A stretch of DNA of 64,000 nt from an uncultured Sanguibacteroides sp. (lineage in GTDB: Bacteria; Bacteroidota; Bacteroidia; Bacteroidales; Marinifilaceae), in assembly GCF_900543425.1 (NCBI RefSeq), contig NZ_UQRQ01000009.1, positions 1 through 64,000 of the forward strand, written 5' to 3'. Below, one piece after another: positions 18,718 to 27,850 of the stretch (its first letter is position 1; each line of letters opens with the position of its first letter). The notes under the pieces are model-generated. The model was not told the origin of the DNA and did no database searches. It saw only the letters and a program-made list of their open reading frames with translations. The position numbers were made by a program, and so were the translations under genes.

Positions 18718-19602
18718 TTACCGTACAACATTAAAACCTATTTTCTTTATAGCCTCTTTCAAAGCCCTATATTTTTCCTGCACTACCGGGTAATCTTTAT
18801 TTTCAAGCATAAATTCCTCCTCTGTTTGGGAAAAAAAGGCATTCAAGTAAGCCTCCAGATCCACGGACTTCTTAGGAAATGTATATGTCGGCGAACTCAG
18901 GAAGCCGATTGTTTTCACGTCCGAGATACTCGGGAATTTACTTCTGGAAACCTCATAATAATTCTCACCGGGCTTATAAAATTCTGTCAGATAATTATTA
19001 CCGAGAGCGTTCACTTTTTGGCGAACAATACCCTCCACGATTCTATCGGCAAGCACAGCTTGTTGTTTTTCCGTCATATTTTCAATTCCGGATAAAGCAA
19101 TTGCCAAAGTCCTCATCCCCCAATAAAAATCGATATTACTGGTAGTCCACTCTCCATACTTTTGTACCGATTCTTTTACCAATTGGGTTACCAATACGGA
19201 GTAAGGACGAAGAGCTTCCGTGATAACCGGCATAATCCGATTTTCAAGAAATGTTACTGCTATTTTTTTCTCATCTATCGTTTTCAGGTAGTCATAGGCA
19301 TAACGATTGGAAGAGATACTTGTCATCCCGTAACCGATATCCAAAAGTTCATAGGTATAAAGCGGATTTCCTTCTTCATCCGTCCCCTTTAATTCCCGAT
19401 GAAGAGTATCGTTAAAAATCAAATAAGAACCGTTCTTCGTGAAAAACTCCCTTCTCAAAACCGATTCCGCATCGGTTGCATCCCCAGGTGCTTCAAAATA
19501 ATTCTTATCCAGCCCGCTGGGTAACAGATGATCCTCCGATCCACAAGACAAACACAACAACCCTAAAACGAGTGTGCCAAATATTGTATGTATATAATCC
19601 AT
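18718..19602 (-). CDS. SusCD-associated lipoprotein, metallohydrolase-like but without HExxH, locus B
   Basis: A 294-residue lipoprotein (lipobox CLSC). It is alpha-helical. Its layout matches the lipoprotein of locus C: an early SYLIFNDTLHRE strand region, a mid-region RIMPVITEALRPYSVLVT, then GMRTLAIALSGIENMTEKQQ, and a closing block YLNAFFSQTEEEFMLENKDYPVVQEKYRALKEAI. This pattern recalls the substrate-import-associated zinc metallohydrolase lipoproteins that sit beside SusCD pairs, but the HExxH zinc motif is absent. It therefore probably binds rather than cuts. The family link is judged by eye and needs a profile search. It lies 17 bases after SusD-B. Confidence 0.6.
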   Translation of the reverse strand: MDYIHTIFGTLVLGLLCLSCGSEDHLLPSGLDKNYFEAPGDATDAESVLRREFFTKNGSYLIFNDTLHRELKGTDEEGNPLYTYELLDIGYGMTSISSNRYAYDYLKTIDEKKIAVTFLENRIMPVITEALRPYSVLVTQLVKESVQKYGEWTTSNIDFYWGMRTLAIALSGIENMTEKQQAVLADRIVEGIVRQKVNALGNNYLTEFYKPGENYYEVSRSKFPSISDVKTIGFLSSPTYTFPKKSVDLEAYLNAFFSQTEEEFMLENKDYPVVQEKYRALKEAIKKIGFNVVR

Positions 19603-19619
19603 AATCTAAAAATTAAAAT

Positions 19620-21158
19620 TTAATAATTGATTACCTCAACAACCGTCCGGTCTTCCCGCGGATTGTCCTTTACTCCGTCGAATTCGACAACTTCGGTCGG
19701 AATAGGCAATGTGTAAGCGGAGTCATTCTCCTTCAACTCGTATACCGTGCTTCTAATCGGAACTGTTCCGTCCCAATCCTCTTCAAAATAGGTAAACGTG
19801 TGACGAATGGTTTTCGTATAGGGTAATTTCTCGTTTACCGTGTAACGACGCAAGTCGAACCACCGATGTCCTTCGAAACACAACTCCCGAAAACGTTCAT
19901 TTCGAATAAAGGTAATCAGTTCGTTTCCACTCAACGCAATTTTCACGTATCCCTCTCTTTTCATCCGCTTCTCCCGTAACGTATTTAATGCGGTCAATGC
20001 GGTCGCTTCATCTCCCCCACAAGCTGCCGCTTCTGCAAGGTTCAGATAAGCTTCTGAAGTTCTGAAAAGGAAATTATCCGAAACATCTATCCTGTCCGTT
20101 CTTCCGGGTTTTACTTTTCTGCTAATATAATTACCACCTTTTCGTTCCAAAAATACCGTTTGTCTCAGGTCTTCATTCTCTTTATAAGGTTCAAACTCCT
20201 TATACAATTCTTCCGAGATAATAAAATCCCGGGTATAACCGGTTACCGTATTCGGAATAACATTCGATCCCATAGAAAATATGGTTTCTACCGATTTCGA
20301 AGAGAGGAAGTAATTATCCGTCGAATTAAACGTATTTAAATTCACCAGGTCACTTTTCCGGTCTATCACTTTTTGAGCATAGATTTTAGCATTCTTATAG
20401 TCTTGCATATACAAGTATACCCGACTTTGCAACAAATTTGTAGCGGAGATATCTGCCCTGTAAATACTTTTTGTCGGAATCCCTTCCAAACAGGTTTCTG
20501 CTATTTCCAAATCGGCAATGACTTGGCGATATACACTTTCAACGCTATTTCTTTGATTAAATTTTACATCCTCCACGTAATCTGTCAACTTTAAGGGAAC
20601 TCCCGGGTCTGAGGATGCCGTCGATTTAGAATAAGGTTTCCCGTACAGATTCACCAGGGTGAAGTAATAGGCAGCCCTCAGAAAATGGGCTTCTCCCTTT
20701 ATACGCTGTATCGCCTGACGCCCCGCATCGGAGTCTGCCCCTTCTTTATCTATCGCCTTAATGACCATATTTGCGATATTAATATGCTTGTAGAGGCGAT
20801 CCCAATCCCGGTCCTCCGCATTTCGGGCCGTTCCTTCCACATTCATTCCGACCCTCCGTTGCCAGGTATAATACCCGAAAATAGCCTCGCGACTGGTCCT
20901 GCCGTAGTCTAAAGTCGCCCAAATACACTCCTGTGTCTCATCCGACATGAAATGAATATACGGATAATAAAAACTATTTACTCTCTCGTCTCCTAACTGG
21001 CTGGAAGCGACAACCTCCATATAGCCATCACCCAAGAGCAGTTGATCCAAATCCTCGTATCCCCGGACATACGCCGTATCCTGTGAATACTCTTCCAAAA
21101 AATCAGAACATGAAGTTGTGATTAACAGCAATATCCCAATTATATATCGTACTTTCAT
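19620..21158 (-). CDS. SusD/RagB family outer-membrane lipoprotein, locus B
   Basis: A 512-residue SusD-like protein with lipobox (TTSC), N-terminal signature CSDFLEEYSQDTAYVRGYEDLDQLLLGDGYME, TPR-type helices (RIKGEAHFLRAAYYFTLVNLYGKPY) and the C-terminal SusD region (SEAYLNLAEAAACGGDEATALTALNTLREKR; LCFEGHRWFDLRRY). It is recognisably related to SusD-C (shared LEE-SQD and LLLGxGY motifs, VPLKL, VNLYG-PY), but not to SusD-A in the same regions. It starts 10 bases after susC-B, as expected for a transporter/lid pair. Confidence 0.93.
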   Translation of the reverse strand: MKVRYIIGILLLITTSCSDFLEEYSQDTAYVRGYEDLDQLLLGDGYMEVVASSQLGDERVNSFYYPYIHFMSDETQECIWATLDYGRTSREAIFGYYTWQRRVGMNVEGTARNAEDRDWDRLYKHINIANMVIKAIDKEGADSDAGRQAIQRIKGEAHFLRAAYYFTLVNLYGKPYSKSTASSDPGVPLKLTDYVEDVKFNQRNSVESVYRQVIADLEIAETCLEGIPTKSIYRADISATNLLQSRVYLYMQDYKNAKIYAQKVIDRKSDLVNLNTFNSTDNYFLSSKSVETIFSMGSNVIPNTVTGYTRDFIISEELYKEFEPYKENEDLRQTVFLERKGGNYISRKVKPGRTDRIDVSDNFLFRTSEAYLNLAEAAACGGDEATALTALNTLREKRMKREGYVKIALSGNELITFIRNERFRELCFEGHRWFDLRRYTVNEKLPYTKTIRHTFTYFEEDWDGTVPIRSTVYELKENDSAYTLPIPTEVVEFDGVKDNPREDRTVVEVINY

Positions 21159-21168
21159 CGTTTAAGCT

Positions 21169-24100
21169 TTAAAATGAAACATTAATACCCAAAGAATAAG
21201 TCGGACGGTCTGATAACTGAATTTCAGCAAAACCGCTTTGTGTCGGAGTCTGCCCTTTTAATTCGGAAGAACAAATCGTAAACAAATTAGTCGTAGCCAA
21301 CGTAACCTCGAGACGACTCAAGCCCCACTTTTGTAACAAGTGGTCTGCAATAGCATACGTAAAACTCAGATTCGTACATTTCAAATAATTGGCACTTACG
21401 ACCCGTTGGTTGCCATAATTATACATGTCCCAATAATTACGGGCAATCAATTGTCCCTCGTAGCCGTCTTTAGCCGACCAATGATCATTATAATAAGTAT
21501 ACGCGGCTGAAGTCGTATTGATAATAGCTGGAATATTAGTATGAGCCTCGTCTCCGGGCTGTCGCCAACGTCTACTGAACTCCCGGTTCACGTTTTTTTC
21601 CGGATCCCAGGTTGTCGTGTTATTGTATAATTTGAACAAACGAACTTTAGCCCCCAAGCTATAAGCTAAATTACAACTCAAACGCATGTTTTTATATTTC
21701 AATGTATTGGTAATACCGCCGGACATGGTCGGTTCGCGTGAACCGGAAGCCGTCAACACCTGAGTATAAGTATCGTATTTACTCAAATTTTTCAAATCTT
21801 CACTATGCTCCTGCATATCATCGAACACGGGCCCCCCGTCTATAGGATTCAAGCCGATGAATTTATAAGAATAGAATGTTCCCACGGATTTCCCTTTTAC
21901 TAAAGCCGTACCATTCAAGAAATTGGAAAGTTCGTATTGCTCCGCTCCGGGTTTGGTTTTCAACTTATTGAAAGAATCGGAAAAATAGGTGGACAACGTC
22001 CATTTGAAATCCGACGTTTTGACCGGAGAGAGAGTTACCGCGATACTATACCCCTGATTCTCCACGTTACCGGAATTAACCACGTATTGATTCAATCCGT
22101 TCACCGAAGATATCGGTTTCGACAAGAAAGCATCTACCGTACGCTTATAGTAATAATCCACGCTCATCATCAAACGATTCCGAAACAAAGAAAACTCCAA
22201 ACCGGCATTAAACGAACTTGTTTTTTCCCATTTTAACTTCGGATTGGGATAATTGACCACCTTAGAAACCAACTCATTGTAATAAGGATCGGTCGGTTTC
22301 TTATTGATAGTCATCACGGGAGATTGCCCCTCGAGCATATTTCCTTGGTAACCGTAAGACAATTTCAATGATAAATTATTGACAATATCCGACTCGCCTT
22401 GCCAATGTTCCGAAATATTATACACCCCGGAGACCGACCAAACAGGCAGCAACTTGTCATTACTCTGATCCCCGAATTTATTTGATCCGTCGATACGGGC
22501 ATTGGCATTTAACGTGAAATAGGTAAAATAACTATAAGATACCGTCAGGAAACCGGCAAGCAGATTCGTAATATTATCTGTCAGCACCGGATAAGCATTG
22601 TTTTCCAGCCAACTTCTATAAGCAGAATACTCTTCCAAAGAGGTTCCTTGTGCAAATTGTTTTCCCCGATCCGGATAATATCCTCTCGTGGTGCTCATGT
22701 ATCCGTTGTATTTTGAAGAATTCATCTCATAACCGAGAACCGCATTCAAATTATGCTGGTCTTCACTACCGAAATACTTATTAAAGTTAAGTTGCAATCG
22801 CAATGTATAATCATTATTACGAGTATAATCCTTGTTTAACTCTCCTCCAAACGGCAATTCCGATGTTGCCTTAACCGGTTCGACGCCATATTCCGACTTA
22901 CGTAAATTCGCCACGTAATTGGTTTGTTCGTCATAATACCCCTCGATCTCCGTATTCGACGTGGAATAAGAGAACAACACTTGGGCATTCAGGTAGTTCG
23001 TAAACGTAAAGTTCAAGCGGGCATCAAACATTATATTCGAATTATTCTGTTTATAACCGCTATGTTCCAATTCATTCAGTATATTAAATTTATACGGAAC
23101 CACCCCGTTGTATTTACCATAAAAGAAGTAACTGCCGTCCCCGGCATAAGCAGGTATAGTCCTACTCGTGTTATAAGCATAATCCATCGGAGCCAGCGAA
23201 GATTGATTATACTTCCGTTCCCCTACATTTCCTTTTATACTGAAGGAAGCCGCCAAGTACTTCGTTAAATTGGCATCCATATTCAACACCACGGTGTAAC
23301 GTTCGTTCCGGTTTCCCTTTATCACGTCATTATCCCTGGCATATCCCACGGAAGAGTAGTAACGCAAATCCTTCGTTCCTCCCGTCAAACTCAGGGTATG
23401 CTGATGCGAAAAGGAGTCTTCCGTCAACAAATCGAACCAATCCGTATTCTCCGTCTCTAACTGGTCTACTCCCTCCTTGAACTGTTTATAACCGATCTCC
23501 CGGTCGTATAGCCGTTTTGCTAATCCTTCAAAACCGACCTCCGTCATATTGTTACTATATTTATAACGAGAGTTAAACAAATCCCGCGAAAAATCCATCC
23601 GCTCTTTCGAATTCATCACGTTGATTTTATTGTCGGAATACCGGGGACGGCGTTTCATGGTCGTAGTCATATTGTAACTCACCAACATTTTACCCTCATG
23701 CCCTTTCTTGGTCGTGATCAGGATAACCCCGTTAGCGGCTTTGGCCCCATATAGAGCAGTTGCCGAAGCATCCTTCAACACGTTTATGTTTTCAATATCC
23801 TGAGGATTCAGCCCGGCAATAGCGTTACCGATACGATTTACATAGTCAGGATCGTTCAGTTCATCGGGACTCACCGGAACAGGATCTTTCACCACAACAC
23901 CGTCCACCACCCACAAGGGTTCGCGGTTACCGATCAAGGTAGAGGTCCCACGGATCCTGATCTTAGGCACAACCCCGACCTCTCCGGAATTCACCATAAA
24001 CATCATATCCGGAATATGTCCTTCCAGCATTTGATCTATGGAAGACAAGCCCGAAACAATAATATCTTCGGCCTTAATACTCGTGATGGCACTCGTCAAT

Positions 24101-24774
24101 CTCTTTTTCTTAATAGTTTCATATCCCGTTACCACGACCACCTCATCCATCTCCGTGGCTCTCTCCTTCAATACCACATTGATCTCTTTTTGTCCCGTGT
24201 ACTTTCGTTCCACGGTCTGCATGCCTATAAACGTGAAAACAACCGTAGCCGTATCCTTGGGAAGCAATAATTTATAAACTCCGTTCTGATCCGTGGTTAC
24301 CCCGATTGTTGTACCTTTTATTCTAATCGTTACCCCGGGTAAAGGAGAACCGGCTTCATCCTTCACGACACCTTTTAATATTAAATCTTTTACGCTATCT
24401 TTTTCAAAAGATTTTATTTTACGAATAATAGCCACATTATCCATTAATTCATAAGTCAGTCCCGTACCCTCCAGACACTTATTCAAAATAGCCTCAACAT
24501 CCGCATTCTTCATTTGAATACTCTTACGCCCCACATGTTTTACATCGTCATTACTAAACATAAAACTAATACCGGATTTTTGTTTGATCTGCTCAAACAC
24601 GTCCCGAAGCGATGCATTCTTCACATCAATATCCAACCGCACATTTTGAGCAAACGTACCTGCATTCAATTGACCGACAAACAACAATAAGAATAAGCAT
24701 ATAATCTTCATAATTCGTAAAATTGGGAGAAGCCTCAGGCCCAACGGCCTGAAACAGACATTTGTTTTTCTCAT
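21169..24774 (-). CDS. SusC/RagA TonB-dependent transporter with STN domain, locus B (mosaic)
   Basis: A 1201-residue transporter with long basic signal sequence (ending TFAQ), STN domain (NVRLDIDVKNASLRDVFEQIKQ), carboxypeptidase-like sandwich (LPGVTIRIKGTTIGVTTDQNG), plug (ATALYGAKAANGVILITTKKG) and barrel ending LGINVSF. The signal and STN parts are nearly the same as in SusC-A. The plug and barrel instead follow SusC-C: AYNTSRTIPAY, NTDWF, IRGTSTL and LNPDD/LNPID-type motifs are in matching places. So the protein looks like an A-type signalling input joined to a C-type channel. Its FecR lies immediately upstream. The substrate is unknown. Confidence 0.95.
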   Translation of the reverse strand: MRKTNVCFRPLGLRLLPILRIMKIICLFLLLFVGQLNAGTFAQNVRLDIDVKNASLRDVFEQIKQKSGISFMFSNDDVKHVGRKSIQMKNADVEAILNKCLEGTGLTYELMDNVAIIRKIKSFEKDSVKDLILKGVVKDEAGSPLPGVTIRIKGTTIGVTTDQNGVYKLLLPKDTATVVFTFIGMQTVERKYTGQKEINVVLKERATEMDEVVVVTGYETIKKKRLTSAITSIKAEDIIVSGLSSIDQMLEGHIPDMMFMVNSGEVGVVPKIRIRGTSTLIGNREPLWVVDGVVVKDPVPVSPDELNDPDYVNRIGNAIAGLNPQDIENINVLKDASATALYGAKAANGVILITTKKGHEGKMLVSYNMTTTMKRRPRYSDNKINVMNSKERMDFSRDLFNSRYKYSNNMTEVGFEGLAKRLYDREIGYKQFKEGVDQLETENTDWFDLLTEDSFSHQHTLSLTGGTKDLRYYSSVGYARDNDVIKGNRNERYTVVLNMDANLTKYLAASFSIKGNVGERKYNQSSLAPMDYAYNTSRTIPAYAGDGSYFFYGKYNGVVPYKFNILNELEHSGYKQNNSNIMFDARLNFTFTNYLNAQVLFSYSTSNTEIEGYYDEQTNYVANLRKSEYGVEPVKATSELPFGGELNKDYTRNNDYTLRLQLNFNKYFGSEDQHNLNAVLGYEMNSSKYNGYMSTTRGYYPDRGKQFAQGTSLEEYSAYRSWLENNAYPVLTDNITNLLAGFLTVSYSYFTYFTLNANARIDGSNKFGDQSNDKLLPVWSVSGVYNISEHWQGESDIVNNLSLKLSYGYQGNMLEGQSPVMTINKKPTDPYYNELVSKVVNYPNPKLKWEKTSSFNAGLEFSLFRNRLMMSVDYYYKRTVDAFLSKPISSVNGLNQYVVNSGNVENQGYSIAVTLSPVKTSDFKWTLSTYFSDSFNKLKTKPGAEQYELSNFLNGTALVKGKSVGTFYSYKFIGLNPIDGGPVFDDMQEHSEDLKNLSKYDTYTQVLTASGSREPTMSGGITNTLKYKNMRLSCNLAYSLGAKVRLFKLYNNTTTWDPEKNVNREFSRRWRQPGDEAHTNIPAIINTTSAAYTYYNDHWSAKDGYEGQLIARNYWDMYNYGNQRVVSANYLKCTNLSFTYAIADHLLQKWGLSRLEVTLATTNLFTICSSELKGQTPTQSGFAEIQLSDRPTYSLGINVSF

Positions 24775-24946
24775 AACATTTGTTTTTAGTTTTTACATTA
24801 GCACCATTACCTCTGTTTGCGGCAGAGACAGAATTTCATTTGTTTCAAAGGATTTTCATTTGTTGATCTTTTTCCATAACTTTGTTTTTTAGTTTTTACT
24901 TAGCCCGTTACGGCTAATCGAGGATAGTATTTGCGGTACTATCCTC
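24775..24946 (-). promoter_or_regulatory. susC-B leader with three hairpins
   Basis: The stretch between fecR-B and susC-B holds: a 10-bp perfect hairpin (24920-24929 with 24937-24946) with RNA loop CCGCAAA; a 6-bp hairpin (24900-24905 with 24912-24917); and a 5-bp hairpin (24811-24815 with 24823-24827), again with loop CCGCAAA. The part near the start codon is conserved with locus A. It may combine an attenuator and the ECF-dependent susC promoter (inference). Confidence 0.55.
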
Positions 24947-24952
24947 TTCTTT

Positions 24953-26116
24953 TTATTGTTTGCTCACGACCACAGTTCTATCTTTAATCCGGAAAGAAAC
25001 CTTATCCGTTTTTTCCATCAAAGCCGTAAACTTATCCAGATCGCTATATTTCTTTACATCCATTGTAAATCGCAAATTCTTTAAGTCCTGACTGCTATAA
25101 AACACGTCCACATCATACCAACGGCTCAACTCATCCATAATCGTTTCAAGGCGTTCGTTTTCAAAAACCATACGACCTGTCGTCCAAGCCATATAGCGAT
25201 ACACGTCAACCTCTTTTACCGACATCTGTCCATCCCTATTCACCCGGGCCTGATGATTGGGTAGCAACCGGCAACTATCCCGGCCGTCGGTCACTTCTAC
25301 CGCTCCCTTTACCAAGGTGGTGATAATCTCCTCCTCATTCCGATAAGAACGAAGCACAAATTCCGTCCCCAACACTTTAATACTCAAACCACCCGTATGA
25401 ATAATAAAAGGTCTACCCGCATCTTTCGCCACAGAGAAATACCCCTCTCCATTGAAATACACTTCCCTTGTATTTGTATCGAAAACAACCGGAACCCGAA
25501 GTTCCGACTCCGCGTTCAAACAGACGACCGTACCCTCGCTCAGTCGGGCTACATATTCACCACCCCGGGGAATCCGTATCGTGTGATATTCGCCGGAGGT
25601 CTTATTCTCTCCCCCTTCCGCCATATCCAATGTATCGCTCCGATTAACCATAACAAGCCCCTCCTCCCCGAATCGGAATGTCGTATCGTTCTCCAAAACA
25701 ATCTTATTTCCATTAGCCAACTCGAGTATAGCCTTGGATTTACCCGAAACTATTTTGTCTTTTACCAATACGGTACCCGGACATTCCTTTTTATCGGCCA
25801 CCATATAATACAAGCCTACACCTATAAGTACCAAAACGACAGCAGCAACCCGGATAAGATTACGATATTTTCCACTCCATCGCCGACAAACCGTTTGACG
25901 TTCTATTTTCCGCCATACCTTCTGCCTATCGACCGTATGATCATCCGTAATCGCATGGCCGACAAACTCCCCGGAAGTCACCCTTTCAAAAAGTTTTCTA
26001 TTTTCCTCCGACCGAAGCAACCACTCGTCCAACAAGCGTTTCTCGGGTTCGCTGATCTCCCCGATCAACTGTTTTACGATTATTTTTCTTATCCTTTTTA
26101 TATGTATAATATCCAT
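24953..26116 (-). CDS. FecR-family anti-sigma factor, locus B
   Basis: A 387-residue anti-sigma regulator. The N-terminal cytoplasmic part (IRKIIVKQLIGEISEPEKRLLDEWLLRSEEN) is followed by one membrane helix (NLIRVAAVVLVLIGVGLYYMV), the FecR domain (IRIPRGGEYVARLSEGTVVCLNAESELRVP) and the DUF4974 domain (ETIMDELSRWYDVDVFYSSQDLKNLRFTMDVKKYSDLDKF). It is highly similar to FecR-A along the whole length, including the sigma-binding part. A sigma gene lies 147 bases upstream. In family models, contact with the STN domain of loaded SusC releases or activates the sigma. Confidence 0.93.
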   Translation of the reverse strand: MDIIHIKRIRKIIVKQLIGEISEPEKRLLDEWLLRSEENRKLFERVTSGEFVGHAITDDHTVDRQKVWRKIERQTVCRRWSGKYRNLIRVAAVVLVLIGVGLYYMVADKKECPGTVLVKDKIVSGKSKAILELANGNKIVLENDTTFRFGEEGLVMVNRSDTLDMAEGGENKTSGEYHTIRIPRGGEYVARLSEGTVVCLNAESELRVPVVFDTNTREVYFNGEGYFSVAKDAGRPFIIHTGGLSIKVLGTEFVLRSYRNEEEIITTLVKGAVEVTDGRDSCRLLPNHQARVNRDGQMSVKEVDVYRYMAWTTGRMVFENERLETIMDELSRWYDVDVFYSSQDLKNLRFTMDVKKYSDLDKFTALMEKTDKVSFRIKDRTVVVSKQ

Positions 26117-26263
26117 AACATCCGTTCATTAAATTCGGCACGCCACCGTTTTCACCCCATAAGGTTCTATTTCGTTTACAAATCTCCATTTTATAAACAG
26201 TATTATATAGACACCAGAATACATTCCAGGTGTCATAAAAAAATCATCTTTTTGACAAAAAAA

Positions 26264-26803
26264 TCAGGAAAGGCTTAAAACGAGACTCAATATTTTCTCC
26301 AAACGTTCTCTTAAATAGTGATTTGCATTATTTTTATGACGTTTGATCGTATTAATAGCAATATGTAACTCTTCGGAAATTTCCTGGTGACTCTTACCTT
26401 CCAGGCTACGGGAATATACTTTTTTACAGGCGTCGGGCAACTCCTCAAATATTTCATTTATCAAAGCGTAAACCTCCGCTTCCATCACTTTAGTGACAAA
26501 AGACTCTTCCGTATCTTCTTCCTGGTGACCTTCCAGTCGTTTCTCCATACGTCTTTTGTCGCGTATATAGGTCAGGCAATTATTCCTTACCGCTCTGTAC
26601 AAATAGGTTTTCAATACCTGATCGTTCTCGAAACTCTCTTTTCTCTCCCATAATTTCACAAACATGTCCTGAATCAAATCACAGGCCACCTCCTCGTCTC
26701 CCACGTAGCGCATAGCGAAAAACTTTAACGCGGTAAAATGAATCTCATACTGCGTCTTAAAATTTTGAGAGTTTCCTAAATATACACGGGCAAGTTCAAC
26801 CAT
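26264..26803 (-). CDS. ECF sigma factor, locus B (adjacent to FecR-B)
   Basis: A 179-residue ECF sigma factor. Region 2 has EVACDLIQDMFVKLWERKESF and YLYRAVRNNCLTYIRDKRR; region 4 has LPDACKKVYSRSLEGKSHQEISEELHIAINTIKRHKNNANHYL. The GTG at 26818 gives five extra residues, but the ATG at 26803 is preferred. A TATCTTTG -7 box (26833-26840) gives it its own promoter, so it is not simply the second gene after the sigma gene upstream. It is the natural partner of FecR-B and, because the FecR sigma-binding parts are so alike, possibly of FecR-A as well. Confidence 0.92.
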   Translation of the reverse strand: MVELARVYLGNSQNFKTQYEIHFTALKFFAMRYVGDEEVACDLIQDMFVKLWERKESFENDQVLKTYLYRAVRNNCLTYIRDKRRMEKRLEGHQEEDTEESFVTKVMEAEVYALINEIFEELPDACKKVYSRSLEGKSHQEISEELHIAINTIKRHKNNANHYLRERLEKILSLVLSLS

Positions 26804-26832
26804 TGACACTAAAATCACTATACTACTGCAAA

Positions 26833-26840
26833 CAAAGATA
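26833..26840 (-). promoter_or_regulatory. -7 box for the locus B sigma gene
   Basis: The minus strand reads TATCTTTG, matching TAnnTTTG. It lies about 30 bases before the ATG at 26803, between the two tandem sigma genes. Confidence 0.5.
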
Positions 26841-26932
26841 TATTTTTATTTTAAATTTTAATCCGAACAAACAAACTGTTTATTTTTAATCATCGACAGA
26901 ACTCCCGACCCGAGAAAACAAGCAAGAAAAGA

Positions 26933-27520
26933 TCAAAAACGATCGTACCTATCCAAAGATTTTTGAATAAAAAGTAACAATACCTCAAGATCGATTTCCG
27001 ATGTATTCTCTCTCAGTCTTTTTAATGAATTAACCAGCAATGTCTTAACCGTAGCAACAGATATATTCAATTCTTCTGCCGTCTCCTTATAACGCATCCC
27101 TTTTAAATAAATACATTTAACCACATTTCGACTTCGCGGAGGCAAATTCTCAATCTCCTGTTCGATCTTACAAAGCATCTTTTCATTCAGGTCATTATAT
27201 TCCAGACTCGGAACATCTATTTTAGAAACATCATAAACCCCCTTTAGAGGATCGATCTTTTCTAACACATTTAACGATAGATTTTTTACTGCCGTAAAAA
27301 GATAAGATTTCAAAGTACGAGGATACAACTTACTCTCCACTTTTCGTTCCCACAATTTAATGAAGAAATCCTGTATTAAATCTTCTGCCTGACTCATGTT
27401 ATTCAGAAAGGTGTCAGCCCATAAAACCAAAGGCCTGTAATATTCCTTGAAAAGAAGTTCCATTCCCTTTACATCCCGGTTTTTCAGTAATAGACATATA
27501 TCATTATCAGAATCTTGCAT
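26933..27520 (-). CDS. Second ECF sigma factor upstream of locus B
   Basis: A 195-residue ECF sigma factor (ATG 27520; the GTG at 27532 is less likely). Region 2 is AEDLIQDFFIKLWERKVESKLYPRTLKSYLFTAVKNLSLNVLEK and region 4 is LPPRSRNVVKCIYLKGMRYKETAEELNISVATVKTLLVNSLKRLRENT. It has no FecR of its own directly downstream: the next gene is another sigma gene. Its sequence is clearly different from that neighbour. It could be the missing sigma of locus A, act upstream of the other sigma gene, or be a relic of a lost locus. A TACTTTTG -7 box is at 27569-27576. Confidence 0.9.
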   Translation of the reverse strand: MQDSDNDICLLLKNRDVKGMELLFKEYYRPLVLWADTFLNNMSQAEDLIQDFFIKLWERKVESKLYPRTLKSYLFTAVKNLSLNVLEKIDPLKGVYDVSKIDVPSLEYNDLNEKMLCKIEQEIENLPPRSRNVVKCIYLKGMRYKETAEELNISVATVKTLLVNSLKRLRENTSEIDLEVLLLFIQKSLDRYDRF

Positions 27521-27568
27521 AACGACACACACTCACGCTACGAATATTAAATCACCTTCTATTTACAA

Positions 27569-27576
27569 CAAAAGTA
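27569..27576 (-). promoter_or_regulatory. -7 box for the second sigma gene
   Basis: The minus strand reads TACTTTTG, matching TAnnTTTG, about 49 bases before the ATG at 27520. Confidence 0.4.
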
Positions 27577-27798
27577 ATTAAAAGAGAGCAACAAAAAAAT
27601 AATAAATCTTAATTTCCTCACGAATTAACATACTGACCTCAAATTTAGTTCTGCCTATAAAAAAAGCCTGACAGGCAATACACCTCTTACAACAAATTTT
27701 TATTTTATGTTTTTGTTATCATTATTAAGCAGATATTCAATTAATTAAAATTCACAGAACACCATAAACCACAACACCGGCATGTTACAAATAAAAGA
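27577..27798. other. AT-rich intergenic spacer
   Basis: The gap between the second sigma gene of locus B and the terminator of locus C. No open frame or RNA gene could be supported. Confidence 0.5.
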
Positions 27799-27827
27799 AA
27801 GCAGGTCCGATAAACCGTAACCTGCTT
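27799..27827. terminator. Terminator of locus C
   Basis: An 8-bp stem AAGCAGGT/ACCTGCTT (27799-27806 with 27820-27827) with A-rich and T-rich flanks on both sides. It lies 24 bases after the last stop codon of locus C, whose genes read from the right. Confidence 0.75.
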
Positions 27828-27850
27828 CTTTTTTACACTGTTAAAACCAC

